5,901 bases of DNA from Pseudomonadota bacterium (lineage in GTDB: Bacteria; Desulfobacterota; Syntrophia; Syntrophales; JADFWA01), in contig JAUWNZ010000085.1 of NCBI GenBank assembly GCA_030612385.1, forward strand, positions 1 through 5,901, read 5' to 3'. Of the stretch, positions 5,745 through 5,901 are shown piece by piece. The notes under the pieces are model-generated. The model saw only the letters and a list, made by a program, of their open reading frames with translations. It searched no databases and was not told where the DNA came from. The position numbers and the translations under genes are program-made. The stretch's first letter is position 1; every line of letters starts with the position of its first letter.

Positions 5745-5901
5745 ATGGATAAGAGAGTTTACGTATCAGCTCAATAAATAGGGGGATTACATTTTTAAAG
5801 TGTTGGTCTCGAACCACGATAAGCGTTCACCGAACATTGAAATTAGAAATTAGAAATTCAGCCTTCATGCTTTTGTACTGCTCGGCTGAGCTCACGCTGA
5901 A
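5745..5901. other. Gene-free end of the window with short repeats
   Basis: No recognisable gene follows lptE. A ten-codon ORF (ATG 5745, MDKRVYVSAQ, stop 5775-5777) begins at the base after the lptE stop, with AGGA at 5735-5738. It is too short to call. Beyond it are the heptad GAAATTA repeat (5839-5858) and TCAGCC (5858-5863) with its inverted copy GGCTGA (5884-5889). The window ends in GCTGAA, complementary to TTCAGC at 5857-5862, so another inverted-repeat unit may continue past the edge. Confidence 0.6.
5839..5858 (+). repeat. GAAATTA tandem heptad
   Basis: GAAATTA, GAAATTA, then GAAATT: almost three units of exactly 7 bases, the same period as the GGTTCAN and GTTCGAT families in the other gaps. 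Confidence 0.65.

Noticed and set aside
5745..5777. Ten-codon ORF MDKRVYVSAQ directly after lptE
   Set aside because: It has a good Shine-Dalgarno but is too short and unrecognisable to annotate as a gene; kept only as a hint in the findings.
5800..5853. Short GTG-initiated ORF after a GGGGG run
   Set aside because: Seventeen codons ending in the GAAATTA repeat; the spacing to the G run is too long and there is no similarity to known proteins.

Overview
The window reads as a stretch of a Gram-negative bacterial chromosome. It carries five housekeeping genes, all on the + strand: xseA (5' end cut off by the window), xseB, a small hotdog-fold thioesterase, leuS and lptE. An LPS-transport lipoprotein (LptE) implies an outer membrane. 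The xseA-xseB and leuS-lptE pairings, the cysteine-rich insert before KMSKS in LeuRS, the moderate GC content and the heavily repeated intergenic DNA together suggest a deltaproteobacterium (Desulfobacterota-like, sulfate-reducing or syntrophic type). That placement is an inference; no rRNA or other decisive marker is present.

Layout: 1-1086 is the catalytic, coiled-coil and C-terminal part of exonuclease VII large subunit. After a 6-base gap, 1093-1335 is the small subunit. 1336-1680 is a repeat-filled gap with a fold-back element. 1681-2166 is a PaaI/4HBT-type thioesterase whose longest possible ORF would start wrongly inside a repeat. 2167-2284 is a gap with a GGTTCA-type array and a hairpin just before the leuS ribosome binding site. 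2285-4867 is a complete 860-residue leucyl-tRNA synthetase. 4868-5213 is a second large repeat-filled gap with a MITE-like inverted-repeat unit. 5214-5744 is the LptE lipoprotein. 5745-5901 holds no recognisable gene and ends in further short repeats.

The genes form two functional blocks: exonuclease VII (xseA and xseB encode the two subunits of one enzyme), and leuS-lptE, a neighbourhood seen across many proteobacteria and usually continued by holA. The thioesterase has no evident functional tie to either.

The coding content is ordinary. The unusual part is the intergenic DNA. Every gap holds short repeats built largely on a 7-base period (GGTTCAN, GTTCGAT and GAAATTA types), in both orientations. 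They often begin at or within the preceding stop codon, and several can fold into hairpins. I see no defence system, CRISPR array, transposase or phage gene.
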